From Streptomyces lavendulae subsp. lavendulae (GTDB taxonomy: Bacteria > Actinomycetota > Actinomycetes > Streptomycetales > Streptomycetaceae): a DNA stretch of 64,000 bases. Below the pieces are notes generated by a model that was not told the DNA's origin, ran no database searches, and was given only the letters and a program-made list of their open reading frames with translations. Of this stretch, positions 34,483-43,808 are shown in pieces (within the stretch, counting starts at the first letter, position 1; each line of letters starts with the position of its first letter). A program made the position numbers and the translations under genes. Where the stretch lies: assembly GCF_002803845.1 (NCBI RefSeq), contig NZ_CP024985.1, positions 2,294,001 through 2,358,000 on the forward strand, written 5' to 3'.

Positions 34483-34527
34483 CGTGGACGGGGCCCTCAC
34501 TCCAGGGGAGTGAGGGCCCCGTCCACG
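34483..34527. terminator. 19-bp terminator stem overlapping a coding end
   Basis: CGTGGACGGGGCCCTCACT (34483-34501) pairs perfectly with 34509-34527; two more C-G pairs can close the loop. It ends the rnd transcript and lies partly inside the last codons of the convergent hydrolase gene (34497-34527). Confidence 0.9.
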
Positions 34528-35675
34528 TCCCGGTAGTAGCTCCCGGTCTCCGCGCCGTCGACCTTGCCCTGCTTGAGCCAGTGCTCGGACATCGTGTGCA
34601 CGTCGTTCGCCACCCGCTCCCAGGGCGCCTGGTGCCCCGCGCAGGCGATCCGGAACATCAGCTTCTTCGGCTTCTTGATGGCCTTGTAGAGCTCGGGGAC
34701 CGAGAAGTACAGCAGACCCAGGCTCGGATCGGTGTTCACGATCGAGTCGTGCTCCCCGTACACGAGGCACACCGGCACGCTTCCGCCGAGGACGTCGTGC
34801 AGCGGCACGGTGGTCTTGTTCCAGCCCCACCAGTACGAGTTCCGGATGCGGTTGAGCCCTTGCGGGGGTCCGGCGGGTCCTCCCCAGCCGGCGCCGACCG
34901 GGTCGACGGCCATGATGGCCTTCCACACCTCGTCGACCATCCCGGGCTCGCGCTGGTCGGGGCACTTCAGGTCGTTGCCCCACGACGCGTCGAGGCCGGC
35001 CTTCGTACCGACGGTCATCGGGAAGCCGAAGGCCGCCGCGGGGAGGGACACGGGCAGCGGCACCGGCGCGCCGAAGTCGGTCCCGGTCGCGCTCGCCCTG
35101 CCGTTCGGCGGGAAGATCGGCGCCAGCAGGAAGAGGCTGCGGACCTTGCCGGGGTGCTGGATGGCGTAGGGCCCGAACTGCTGGGCGGCCGCCGACCAGC
35201 CGATGAGGTCGACCTTGGAGGCGCCCGTCTCCGCGAGGATGAAGTCGACCACCCTGTCGACCTCGTCCCAGTCGCTCTGGGAGTTGTTGAGCTGGGAGGC
35301 GTAGGTCACCGGGCCCGTGTACGGGGTCGCGTTCGGGTGGGGCGAGAGGAGTGCCCGCTGCGCGGGTGCGGGGCTGACGTTCTTGTGGTCGTCCATCTTC
35401 GGGCGGGTCGACAGCCCGGAGCCCTGGAGCTCCATCACGAAGACGTCGAAGTCCTTCTTCGCCAGCTCCTCGGCCCAGCTGTACTTCTTGTACTGGAGAT
35501 CGAAACCGGCCAGGGCCGGGACGCTCCTTCCGTGGAGCATCAGGACGGGCCTGGACGGACCGCCGCCGTGCGTGCCGTTGCGCCTGCGCACGAAGAGCTT
35601 GACGAGTTCGCCGGCGTTCGCCGGGATCGTGGACTTGTGTTCGACGTAGTAGTCCGTGAGGACAGGTGCGCCCAT
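34497..35675 (-). CDS. Alpha/beta hydrolase, PHB-depolymerase-like
   Basis: A 392-residue alpha/beta hydrolase without an obvious signal peptide. PVLMLHGRSVPALAGFD gives the oxyanion region (~46), and the nucleophile elbow reads VDLIGWSAAAQQFG (Ser near ~169; the last Gly of GxSxG is Ala). The acid is in CLVYGEHDSIVNTD and the His in ACAGHQAPWERV. It resembles uncharacterised large hydrolases that I associate with polyhydroxyalkanoate-depolymerase-like annotation. The substrate is unknown. ATG 35675 (MGAPVLTDYYVEHKS) is preferred over the long low-complexity upstream frame. Its final nine codons form part of a terminator stem. Confidence 0.8.
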   Translation of the reverse strand: MGAPVLTDYYVEHKSTIPANAGELVKLFVRRRNGTHGGGPSRPVLMLHGRSVPALAGFDLQYKKYSWAEELAKKDFDVFVMELQGSGLSTRPKMDDHKNVSPAPAQRALLSPHPNATPYTGPVTYASQLNNSQSDWDEVDRVVDFILAETGASKVDLIGWSAAAQQFGPYAIQHPGKVRSLFLLAPIFPPNGRASATGTDFGAPVPLPVSLPAAAFGFPMTVGTKAGLDASWGNDLKCPDQREPGMVDEVWKAIMAVDPVGAGWGGPAGPPQGLNRIRNSYWWGWNKTTVPLHDVLGGSVPVCLVYGEHDSIVNTDPSLGLLYFSVPELYKAIKKPKKLMFRIACAGHQAPWERVANDVHTMSEHWLKQGKVDGAETGSYYRDVDGALTPLE

Positions 35676-36009
35676 TGCGGGGGGTCCGTTCCGTCGGCCG
35701 GGTCCGGGGCGGGCGCCCGGGACCGGGTCAGAATCCGCAAAGGCGTGCGACCGGGGCCGCCGACGCGGCCGTGGGGCCGGATGTCCGACCCGTTCGGGTA
35801 GCCCGGGGCGCTCCGATCGGCCGGGCGTGCGACGGGGGCGCGAGGGGGCTCGCGGCGTGCGGGCCGGTGTGACCTTCGCCGCTGTTCGGGGAGGGGGTGT
35901 GCACATGGGTTACCCGCAAGTAGCATGGGCCGGGTGAGCGGGCGCTCAGCCACATCGGCCGGGCCGCCCCCGCGCAGCAGTGCACACCCGCACCTGGAGG
36001 AGAGCCAAC
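35676..36009. other. Divergent promoter region, hydrolase / fadA
   Basis: A 334-bp gap between divergent genes. Most is featureless G+C-rich DNA. Near fadA, the word TTACCCGCAAGTA (35910-35922) is a partial TAC/GTA dyad of the kind bound by TetR-type fatty-acid regulators and runs into a possible -10 TAGCAT (35921-35926). Assignment is tentative. Confidence 0.4.
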
Positions 36010-37236
36010 GTGCCTCGTACCGTCAGGGACGTCGTCTTCGTCGACGGCGTCCGCACCCCGTTCGGCAAGGCGGGCCCGAAGGGCATCTACCACGAGACCC
36101 GCGCCGACGACCTCGTCGTGAAGGCGATCCGGGAGCTGCTGCGCCGCAACCCGGACCTGGACCCCAAGAAGATCGACGAGGTCGCCATCGCCGCGACCAC
36201 GCAGATCGGCGACCAGGGCCTGACGCTGGGCCGTACCGCCGGCATCCTCGCGGGCCTCCCGCAGTCGGTCCCGGGCTACTCCATCGACCGCATGTGCGCC
36301 GGCGCGCTGACCGCCGTGACCGCCGTCGCGGGCGGTGTGGCCTTCGGTGCCTACGACGTCGCCCTCGCCGGCGGTGTCGAGCACATGGGCCGCCACCCCA
36401 TGGGCGAGGGCGTCGACCCGAACCCGCGCTTCGTCTCCGAGAAGCTGGTCGACGAGTCCGCCCTGTTCATGGGCATGACCGCCGAGAACCTGCACGACCG
36501 GTACCCGACGATCACCAAGCTCCGCGCCGACGAGTACGCCGTGCGCTCGCAGGAGAAGGCCGCCAAGGCGTACGCCGACGGCAAGATCCAGCAGGACCTG
36601 GTCCCGATCTCGGTGCGCAACACCAACGAGGCGGCCGGTGAGACGGGCTGGGGCCTGGTCACCACCGACGAGCCGATGCGCCCGGGCACCACGCTGGAGA
36701 ACCTGGCCGGCCTGAAGACCCCGTTCCGTACGCACGGCCGGGTCACCGCGGGCAACGCCGCCGGTCTCAACGACGGTGCCACCGCCGCGATCATCGCGTC
36801 CGAGGACTTCGCCCGGGAGAACAACCTCCCGGTCAAGATGCGCCTGGTCTCGTACTCCTTCGCGGGTGTCGAGCCGGAGGTCATGGGCTACGGCCCGATC
36901 CCGGCCACCGAGAAGGCCCTCGCCCAGGCCGGCCTGTCCATCGAGGACATAGGCCTGTTCGAGATCAACGAGGCGTTCGCGGTGCAGGTGCTCGCCTTCC
37001 TGGAGCACTACGGCATCGCCGACGACGACGCCCGCGTGAACCAGTACGGCGGCGCCATCGCCTTCGGTCACCCGCTCGCCTCCTCCGGCGTGCGTCTGAT
37101 GACGCAGCTGGCCCGCCAGTTCGAGGAGCAGCCGCACGTCCGCTACGGCCTGACCACCATGTGCGTCGGCTTCGGCATGGGCGCCACGGTCATCTGGGAG
37201 AACCCGAACTTCAACGCCGAGGGAGACTCCAAGTGA
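36010..37236 (+). CDS. fadA: Acetyl-CoA acyltransferase (thiolase)
   Basis: A 408-residue thiolase that cleaves 3-ketoacyl-CoA with CoA in the last step of beta-oxidation. The nucleophilic Cys is in DRMCAGALTAV (~95), HEAF-type NEAFAVQVL lies at ~317, the His in GGAIAFGHPLASSG at ~350, and the second Cys in TMCVGFGMGATVIW near the C-terminus. GTG 36010 has GGAGGAG about 9 nt upstream and gives PRTVRDVVFVDG. It overlaps fadB by 4 bp (GTGA), so the two subunits of the beta-oxidation complex are co-translated. Confidence 0.94.
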   Translation: MPRTVRDVVFVDGVRTPFGKAGPKGIYHETRADDLVVKAIRELLRRNPDLDPKKIDEVAIAATTQIGDQGLTLGRTAGILAGLPQSVPGYSIDRMCAGALTAVTAVAGGVAFGAYDVALAGGVEHMGRHPMGEGVDPNPRFVSEKLVDESALFMGMTAENLHDRYPTITKLRADEYAVRSQEKAAKAYADGKIQQDLVPISVRNTNEAAGETGWGLVTTDEPMRPGTTLENLAGLKTPFRTHGRVTAGNAAGLNDGATAAIIASEDFARENNLPVKMRLVSYSFAGVEPEVMGYGPIPATEKALAQAGLSIEDIGLFEINEAFAVQVLAFLEHYGIADDDARVNQYGGAIAFGHPLASSGVRLMTQLARQFEEQPHVRYGLTTMCVGFGMGATVIWENPNFNAEGDSK

Positions 37237-39371
37237 GCACCACCGCTGAGCTCCTGAAGGGCGCGGCCGAGCTGTTCCCGGACGAGGTCGTCACGTCCGC
37301 GCACGTCCGTCACCTGGACCTGCCGTTCGGCGCCGGGCGCTTCGCGCTCGTCACGCTGGACAACGGCTTCGACCACACCAAGCCGACCACCTTCGGCCCG
37401 CAGTCCCTCGCCAACCTGAACGCGGCGATCGACCAGGTCGAGCAGGAGGCCGCCGCCGGCACCATCGTCGGCGCGGGCATCACCGGCAAGCCGTTCATCT
37501 TCGCGGTAGGCGCCGACCTCAAGGGCGTCGAGCTGCTGAAGAAGCACGACGAGGCGCTCGCCATCGGCAAGGGCGGCCACGACGTCTTCAAGCGCCTCGC
37601 GGCGCTGGCCGTCCCCACCTTCGCGTACTACAACGGCGCGGCGATGGGCGGCGGTGTCGAGGTCGGTCTGCACTGCACCTACCGCACCGTCTCCAAGGCC
37701 ATCCCGGCCTTCTCGCTGCCCGAGGTCTTCCTCGGCCTGGTCCCGGGCTGGGGCGGCTGCGCCCTCCTCCCGAACCTGATCGGCGCGGAGCGCGCGGTCT
37801 CGGTGATCATCGAGAACTCGCTCAACCAGAACCGACAGCTCAAGGGCAAGCAGGTCTTCGAGCTCGGCATCGCCGACGCCCTCTTCGAGGGTGCGGACTT
37901 CCTGGAGCAGTCCCTGATCTGGACCGCGAAGGTCCTGAAGGGCGAGACCGAGGTCGTCCGCACGGAGATCGACCGCGGCGAGGGCTGGGACGCGGCCGTC
38001 GCCAAGGGCCGCGCCATCGCGGACTCCAAGGTGCACGGCGCCGCTCCGGCCGCCTACCGCGCGCTGGACATCATCGCCGCGGCCAAGTCCGGCGACCTCC
38101 AGGCCGGCTTCGACGCCGAGGACACGGCCCTGGCCGACCTCATCATGGGCGGCGAGCTGCGCTCGGGCATCTACGCCTTCAACCTGGTCCAGAAGCGCGC
38201 CAAGCGCCCGGCCGGTGCCCCGGACAAGTCCCTGGCCCGTCCGGTCACCAAGGTCGGCGTCGTCGGCGCGGGCCTGATGGCCTCGCAGCTGGCGCTGCTG
38301 TTCCTGCGCCGCCTGGAGGTGCCGGTGGTCCTCACCGACATCGACCAGGAGCGCGTGGACAAGGGCGTGGGCTACGTCCACGCCGAGATCCAGAAGCTGC
38401 TCGGCAAGGGCCGCATCAACCAGGACAAGGCCAACCGCCTGACCGCCCTGGTCACCGGTGTGCTCGACAAGGCCGAGGGCTTCGCGGACGCGGACTTCAT
38501 CATCGAGGCCGTGTTCGAGGAGATGTCCGTCAAGCAGAAGGTGTTCGCGGAGGTCGAGGCGGTCGCCCCGGCGCACGCGATCCTCGCCACCAACACCTCC
38601 TCGCTGTCGGTGTCGGAGATGGCCTCCAAGCTCCGGCACCCGGAGCGCGTGGTCGGCTTCCACTTCTTCAACCCGGTCGCGATCCTCCCGCTGCTGGAGA
38701 TCGTCCGCGGTGAGCAGACCGACGACGCCTCGCTGGCCACGGCCTTCGGTGTCGCCAAGAAGCTGAAGAAGACCGCGGTGCTCACCAAGGACGCCCCGGC
38801 GTTCGTCGTGAACCGCATCCTGACCCGCTTCATGGGCGAGATCCAGAACGTCATCGACGAGGGCACCCCGGTCGTCACGGCGGAGAAGGCCATCGAGCCG
38901 CTCGGCCTGCCGATGTCCCCGCTGGTGCTGCTGGAGCTCGTCGGCCCGGCCATCGGTCTGCACGTCTCCGAGACCCTGAACCGCGCCTTCCCGGAGCGCT
39001 TCACCGTCTCCCCGAACCTGGCGGCCGTGGTCAAGGCCGGCAAGCGCGGCTTCTACGTCTACAACGCGGAGAACGGCTTCAAGCCGGAGCTCGACCCCGA
39101 GGTCGCCGCGCTCCTGGTCCAGGGCGACTCCGTCCTGACCGAGGAGCAGGTCCGCGACCGCGTCCTGGACGCGGTCGCCCAGGAGATCGGCCTGATGCTG
39201 GAGGAGGGTGTCGTGGCCGAGGCCCAGGACATCGACCTCTGCCTCATCACGGGTGCCGGCTGGCCCTTCCACCTGGGCGGCATCACGCCGTACCTGGACC
39301 GTGAGGGCGTCTCGGAGCGGGTGAACGGCAAGAAGTTCCTCGCCCCGGGTGTCGCCAGCGTCCCGGCGTAA
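37233..39371 (+). CDS. fadB: Fatty-acid oxidation complex alpha subunit (enoyl-CoA hydratase / 3-hydroxyacyl-CoA dehydrogenase)
   Basis: A 712-residue bifunctional enzyme. The crotonase domain (~1-230) shows FIFAVGADLKGVELL (oxyanion hole) and PEVFLGLVPGWGGCALLP. The dehydrogenase domain starts at TKVGVVGAGLMASQLALLFL (~340), with LATNTSSLSVSEMA, HFFNPVAILPLLEIV and ILTRFMGEIQNVIDEGT. C-terminal helical domains complete the protein. It hydrates 2-enoyl-CoA and oxidises the resulting 3-hydroxyacyl-CoA; FadA completes the cycle. GTG 37233 overlaps fadA. A strong terminator follows. Confidence 0.94.
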   Translation: MSTTAELLKGAAELFPDEVVTSAHVRHLDLPFGAGRFALVTLDNGFDHTKPTTFGPQSLANLNAAIDQVEQEAAAGTIVGAGITGKPFIFAVGADLKGVELLKKHDEALAIGKGGHDVFKRLAALAVPTFAYYNGAAMGGGVEVGLHCTYRTVSKAIPAFSLPEVFLGLVPGWGGCALLPNLIGAERAVSVIIENSLNQNRQLKGKQVFELGIADALFEGADFLEQSLIWTAKVLKGETEVVRTEIDRGEGWDAAVAKGRAIADSKVHGAAPAAYRALDIIAAAKSGDLQAGFDAEDTALADLIMGGELRSGIYAFNLVQKRAKRPAGAPDKSLARPVTKVGVVGAGLMASQLALLFLRRLEVPVVLTDIDQERVDKGVGYVHAEIQKLLGKGRINQDKANRLTALVTGVLDKAEGFADADFIIEAVFEEMSVKQKVFAEVEAVAPAHAILATNTSSLSVSEMASKLRHPERVVGFHFFNPVAILPLLEIVRGEQTDDASLATAFGVAKKLKKTAVLTKDAPAFVVNRILTRFMGEIQNVIDEGTPVVTAEKAIEPLGLPMSPLVLLELVGPAIGLHVSETLNRAFPERFTVSPNLAAVVKAGKRGFYVYNAENGFKPELDPEVAALLVQGDSVLTEEQVRDRVLDAVAQEIGLMLEEGVVAEAQDIDLCLITGAGWPFHLGGITPYLDREGVSERVNGKKFLAPGVASVPA

Positions 39372-39388
39372 CCCACGGCGCTCCGCGC

Positions 39389-39423
39389 AACGGCCCGTCC
39401 GCACCCGGTGCGGACGGGCCGTT
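39389..39423. terminator. 16-bp terminator after fadAB
   Basis: AACGGCCCGTCCGCAC (39389-39404) pairs perfectly with 39408-39423 around a 3-nt loop. It lies between the convergent fadB and polysialyltransferase-like genes and can serve both. Confidence 0.9.
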
Positions 39424-39471
39424 CGCGTGCCCGGGGCCGTTCCCGGTGTCCCGGGAGCGGCCCCGGGGCCG

Positions 39472-41211
39472 TCAGCGGCGGCCGAGGCGGCCGCTCTTGA
39501 CCAGCCGCTGGGCCGCGGGCGACGCGGGGTTGATGCTCAGTGCCCGCTGTCCCGCCCGGCGGCGCAGGTCGTCGCCGGGCTTGCCGAGCTTCGCGGCGGT
39601 CTCCGCGATCCTCAGCCAGACCAGCGCGCGCCCGCTCTCCTCGGAGATCTCGAAGGCCCGCTCGATCCGCCGCCTGGCCTGGTCGGTCTCCTTGCGGCGG
39701 ATGTGGGCCTGGGCCATGCCGATGAGCAGGTCGAGGTTCTCGTGCTCGGCGAGCAGCCGCGCGCCCACCTCCAGGACGCCCCGGTCGTCCTTGGCCTCCA
39801 CGAGGGAGGCGAACCCGCTGAGCGTGATGTCGGTGAAGGGCACGTCGTCCGGCTCGGTGCGCTCGCCGGTGGCGCGCAGGGTCCAGCCCTTGCCCCGGCG
39901 CCACTTCCAGGTGCGCGGGCCGGGCAGCTCCAGCCGGGTCCGGGTGCGCTCGTTGAAGTGCATGGAGAGCTCGGGGCGGCCCTCCCACTGGTCGACGGCG
40001 GCCGCGACGTACGCCTCGGCGACCGGGCGCAGGAAGGCGTACCGCTTGGGCTGCATGCAGTAGCCGACGGCCTGGACGTACGGGGTGACCTCGGTGCGGA
40101 TGTGCTCGACGTCCAGCACCCGGTCGGCCGCGGCGCCGGTGGGCGCGTCCAGGTCGGGGAGCAGGGCGTGGGTGAGGGTGGCGGGGATGCGGTTGCTGTT
40201 GGCGTAGGGGCGCATCCGCCGGATCACCTCCAGGGCGCCGATCTGGGCGACGGGGATCCCGTACAGGGCCCGTGCGGTGAACAGGCCGGTGGAGAAGCAG
40301 CCGATGACCTGACGGGGGCGCAGGTACTCGAAGACCGTCTCGGCGAGCACCGGTACGTCCAGGACCAGGAAGGGCACGCCCGACTCGCGGGCCGCCTCGC
40401 CGAGGGTGTCGGCGAGGCTGGAGGGGGCGCTGGGGTGCGGTTTGAAGACGATGGCGCCGTGGCCGAGGGCCAGGGCGTGCCGGAACATGCGCAGGTGCAG
40501 CTCCTCCTCTTCCTCCTCGGTGAGGATGCCGAGCGGGGAGAGGTACTGGCCGAGCAGGAGCGCGGTGTCCGGGCCGAGCCGCGCCAGCGCGGGCGGGATC
40601 ACCCGGTCGAGGATCGGCGCGCACTCGCGGGTGACCTCGGCGATCAGCTTGAGGACGGCGCCGGTGTGCACGGGCTGCGAGGGGATCCCGTACTCGGTGA
40701 GGAGCATGGGCAGCAGGGTGGGGACGAGGTCCAGGTAGAGGACCTGCGCGATCCGGCCGTGGAGGGAGCGGGGCAGGTCGTTGCGGGTCGGGCCGTAGCT
40801 CATGACCCCGTCGGCGTAGACGGCGAGGGTGGCGTCCGAGAAGATCTTGCAGAGGGTCTGGGCGGGTTTGACCTGGATGGACTCGACGACGAGTTCCAGG
40901 GGGCCCGGCCGGATGCCGATCTTCTCCGCCATGACCGTGCGCCACAGCGGGGCGTCCTCGTCCCGGGGGGACCACAGGGCGGGGTGGAAGGGGTAGATGA
41001 GGTCGTTCCAGTAGACGACCCGGTGGAAGCGCGCGAGCACGGCGGCGGCGCCGGGCATCCGGTGCAGCGGGGTGGCGACCTCGGGGATGTCGACGTTGTT
41101 GCACACGAGCAGGATGCGCTCGCGGTCGTCCTGGCCGAGCTGGCCCGCTTCGATGGCGGCGGCCACCGTCATGGCGCCGTAGAGGGTGGAGGCGGCGAAT
41201 ATCCGGGTCAT
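39472..41211 (-). CDS. Polysialyltransferase-family protein
   Basis: A 579-residue protein. The N-terminal ~400 residues resemble alpha-2,8-polysialyltransferase-like (GT52-type) proteins: MTRIFAASTLYGAMTVAAAI, a central FKPHPSAPSSLADTLGEAA with the Lys-Pro-His motif typical of capsular-type transferases, and IGCFSTGLFTARALYG (nucleotide-sugar Ser/Thr region). The last ~130 residues are helical, TPR-like (LDLLIGMAQAHIRRKETDQA). It probably adds CMP-activated nonulosonate to a growing chain. It overlaps the upstream GT2 gene by 4 bp and faces away from neuA-neuB. The family call rests on motif order and context. Confidence 0.78.
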   Translation of the reverse strand: MTRIFAASTLYGAMTVAAAIEAGQLGQDDRERILLVCNNVDIPEVATPLHRMPGAAAVLARFHRVVYWNDLIYPFHPALWSPRDEDAPLWRTVMAEKIGIRPGPLELVVESIQVKPAQTLCKIFSDATLAVYADGVMSYGPTRNDLPRSLHGRIAQVLYLDLVPTLLPMLLTEYGIPSQPVHTGAVLKLIAEVTRECAPILDRVIPPALARLGPDTALLLGQYLSPLGILTEEEEEELHLRMFRHALALGHGAIVFKPHPSAPSSLADTLGEAARESGVPFLVLDVPVLAETVFEYLRPRQVIGCFSTGLFTARALYGIPVAQIGALEVIRRMRPYANSNRIPATLTHALLPDLDAPTGAAADRVLDVEHIRTEVTPYVQAVGYCMQPKRYAFLRPVAEAYVAAAVDQWEGRPELSMHFNERTRTRLELPGPRTWKWRRGKGWTLRATGERTEPDDVPFTDITLSGFASLVEAKDDRGVLEVGARLLAEHENLDLLIGMAQAHIRRKETDQARRRIERAFEISEESGRALVWLRIAETAAKLGKPGDDLRRRAGQRALSINPASPAAQRLVKSGRLGRR

Positions 41212-42185
41212 CGGGCGGCGGCGCCCTGGTGCCGGGACATCAGTGCCCTGAGCTTGTTCACGCGTGCGGCGTCCATTCCTGACAGCGTCCCCTCCAGGAC
41301 GTCCTGGGGGAGGTCCCGGAGGGTCTGCGCGCTGCGTTCCGGCAGCAGGCCCCGGATGAGTTCGTCGTACGACTCGGCGCGGTCCATGTGAATCACGATG
41401 AGTGCGCAGAGAGTTCGCATGGCCTTGAACGACAGTTCATATCCGCGTGGGTGCCGGTCGAGCTCATCGAAAATCAGCCGGAAGGCGGGAAGGAAGTCGA
41501 GCTGCCGTTCGTCCGGCACCTTGGTGAGTGAAGTGGACACATCACGGCGGTAGAAGATGCCGTGGAGGTCGACGACTCCGAAGGAGCGGGTCCGCAGGTG
41601 CAGCTTGTAGAACCACGGGCGGTCCTCGGCGGTGCGCAGGCTCTCGTCGAAGAACAGCGCGTCGGCTTCCAGGAGGCGCTCGCGGTCGTAGATGCCGGCC
41701 CAGGACTGCGGGTAGTCCATGAAGGTCGAGGCGTCCACCGGGCCGATGTAATCCACGGGATTCAGCGGAAGGGCCCGCGGGGCGAGCGGCGCCATGACTA
41801 TCTTGCGCTTCCTGCCGTAGACCCGGACATGGCCGGTGCGCAGGAAATCGACGCCCGACTCGCTCATCCAGCCGACGAGTTGTGCGAGATATCCGGGGGC
41901 GTACCAGTCGTCCCCGTCGAGGAAGGTGAAGAAACGGCCGCGCGCTGCCGAGAGGCCGATGTTCCGGGTGGCCGAGATTCCCAGGTTGTACGGGTTGCGG
42001 ATCAGTACGGCGCCGGGGATCCGCGGCACCATTTCCCGGAGTATCTCTGAAGTCCCGTCAACGGAACCGTCGTCCACGACGATGAACTCGAAATCCTCCC
42101 TGGCATTCAGCGCCAAGGACTTGAGTGCCGTCCGACAGTAGTCCCGCACGTCACACATGGCAACGATTACCGAAAGGGTCACCAT
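41208..42185 (-). CDS. Family 2 glycosyltransferase
   Basis: A 325-residue GT-A enzyme: TLSVIVAMCDVRDYCRTAL at the N-terminus, FIVVDDGSVDGTSEIL (~34), NLGISATRNIGLSAARG and the DxD-type site FFTFLDGDDWYAPG (~88). Acceptor-side motif AEDRPWFYKLHL lies at ~188. It is the first gene of the leftward pair with the polysialyltransferase-like protein (ATGA overlap), so it may build the primer or an alternating sugar of the same glycan. The start is ATG 42185. Confidence 0.88.
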   Translation of the reverse strand: MVTLSVIVAMCDVRDYCRTALKSLALNAREDFEFIVVDDGSVDGTSEILREMVPRIPGAVLIRNPYNLGISATRNIGLSAARGRFFTFLDGDDWYAPGYLAQLVGWMSESGVDFLRTGHVRVYGRKRKIVMAPLAPRALPLNPVDYIGPVDASTFMDYPQSWAGIYDRERLLEADALFFDESLRTAEDRPWFYKLHLRTRSFGVVDLHGIFYRRDVSTSLTKVPDERQLDFLPAFRLIFDELDRHPRGYELSFKAMRTLCALIVIHMDRAESYDELIRGLLPERSAQTLRDLPQDVLEGTLSGMDAARVNKLRALMSRHQGAAAR

Positions 42186-42495
42186 CGAAAGTACTCACCT
42201 CATTCCCATTTCGTCCACACACCCCCCGGGAGGCGACCGGGACCGGCACCCCGCACGCCCCCTCCAGCCTACGATCAAGTAACGCGCCGCCATCATGACA
42301 GAACCACTCGAAGCCCCCGTACAATCACCCCGGTGTGACGTACAACTCCCCCGCCCGTCGAGGCCTTTCCGTGACACGTAAGGATCGGATCAGCATGTAA
42401 GGTCTAACGGGCCGCGCGGCAAACCCGCCGGCAAGCGCCCAGCCGCGGTCGTGTCGACGGCAGTTGGACACCACCCACCGACCCGGGAATCACCA
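42186..42495. other. Divergent intergenic region of the nonulosonate cluster
   Basis: A 310-bp gap between the leftward GT2 and the rightward DUF6716 gene, AT-richer than neighbours. It holds two similar words GTAAGG at 42378-42383 and 42397-42402, 19 bp apart, that could belong to promoter or operator elements. No gene or RNA recognised. Confidence 0.4.
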
Positions 42496-43770
42496 GTGCG
42501 CATCCACGTGCTCGCAGACTCCGACACCCGCTGGAAATGGGGTGCGGGGCTGGCGGTGGGCCTGGCTCCCGGCAGTGAGGTGCACGCCCACATGCTGCGC
42601 GGCAGGAGCACTCCGACGGCGCGACAGCTGGCCGAGGTGGGCATCACCCCCGCCTCCATCACCGAGTCCACGCTGCCCGAGTTCGCGGCGGCCCCCGAAC
42701 TGGACGCGGCGGACCTCGTCATCCTGGGCACGGTCGGCGGCTCGACCCATGCCGCCCTGCACGCGCTGGCCGCCCGGTTCCGCGGCGCCGTCCGCCGGCC
42801 GGTCCTCATGACCGGATACGTCGGCGTCGTCTACGAGAAAATGGCCGACGGTCTGCTGCTGCGCGCCGGCGCCGATATCGTCCTCGCCAACAGCCCTTTC
42901 GACCGACGGCGGTTCAGCGAGGTCTACGAACCCCTCGGAATTCCGGGCTCCTGCATCGTCCAGACCGCCCTCCCCTTCCTCGACCAAAGGCCCTACGACC
43001 CGAACCGGACGCACGCCCGGCACCCTTATACGGTGTGCTTCGCCGTGCAGCCCTCGGTGCCCGCCGACCGCAACGGCCGCCTCTACATGCTGCGCCGGGC
43101 GATATCCCACGCGCGGCTCCGCCCGGGACGCGACGTCCTCGTGAAACTCCGCAGCAAGCCGGGCGAGGCGACCACCCACGTCGAAGCGCACCACTACCAG
43201 GTCCTCGCGGACCAGCTGGAAGAACCGCTGCCCCGCAATCTGCATTTCGTCTACGGCAACATGTCGGAAACCCTGGACCGTACCGACCTGTTGGTGACGG
43301 TCAGTTCCACGGCCGCCCTCGAATCGATGCACCGCGGAATGCCCACCGCGATCCTGAGCGATCTGGGAGTGCGGGAAATACACGGGAACCACTATTTCGT
43401 CGGTTCCGGCTGCGTCACCGACTGGTCCGCCATAGACGAGGGCGCGGCCCCGCTCGCGCACGAGTCCTGGACCGCCGACCAGGGAATCCGCGCCGTGGAC
43501 CCGTTCGGCGAACTGCGGACGCGGATCGGGGAATTGCTGGACCGTCCGCTGCCCCCGATATCCCCCTATTACACGGCCGACAGCGCCCCCGAGTACGTCG
43601 GCGCGCTGCTGCGCCGCCGGGGCCTGAACCCGGACGGCTCCCCCGGAGCGGGCGCCACGGCGCGCTCCAGTGGGCCGATGCGGCGCACCTCGCGCCGCGT
43701 CCTGAAGGTCGCCTACCAGTTCGGCGTCCAGCGCGTGGCGCCGAAGATCCAGCAGTGGGGCGGCGTGTGA
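42496..43770 (+). CDS. DUF6716-type putative glycosyltransferase
   Basis: A 424-residue GT-B-like protein: RIHVLADSDTRWKWGAGLAV at the N-terminus, a middle LMTGYVGVVYEKMADGLLLR, and a C-terminal half with HYQVLADQLEEPLPRNLHFV, LLVTVSSTAALESMHRGMP and VREIHGNHYFVGSG. The SSTAALE/HRGMPT region is like the nucleotide-sugar site of CDP- and CMP-type transferases. GTG 42496 starts at the conserved IHVLADSD; GTG 42451 is a possible longer start. It is the first gene of the rightward neuA-neuB unit and almost certainly acts on the same glycan. Confidence 0.75.
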   Translation: MRIHVLADSDTRWKWGAGLAVGLAPGSEVHAHMLRGRSTPTARQLAEVGITPASITESTLPEFAAAPELDAADLVILGTVGGSTHAALHALAARFRGAVRRPVLMTGYVGVVYEKMADGLLLRAGADIVLANSPFDRRRFSEVYEPLGIPGSCIVQTALPFLDQRPYDPNRTHARHPYTVCFAVQPSVPADRNGRLYMLRRAISHARLRPGRDVLVKLRSKPGEATTHVEAHHYQVLADQLEEPLPRNLHFVYGNMSETLDRTDLLVTVSSTAALESMHRGMPTAILSDLGVREIHGNHYFVGSGCVTDWSAIDEGAAPLAHESWTADQGIRAVDPFGELRTRIGELLDRPLPPISPYYTADSAPEYVGALLRRRGLNPDGSPGAGATARSSGPMRRTSRRVLKVAYQFGVQRVAPKIQQWGGV

Positions 43771-43808
43771 CCGCCCCGCGCACCGAACCCGCCTCCGGAG
43801 AGAACCCT

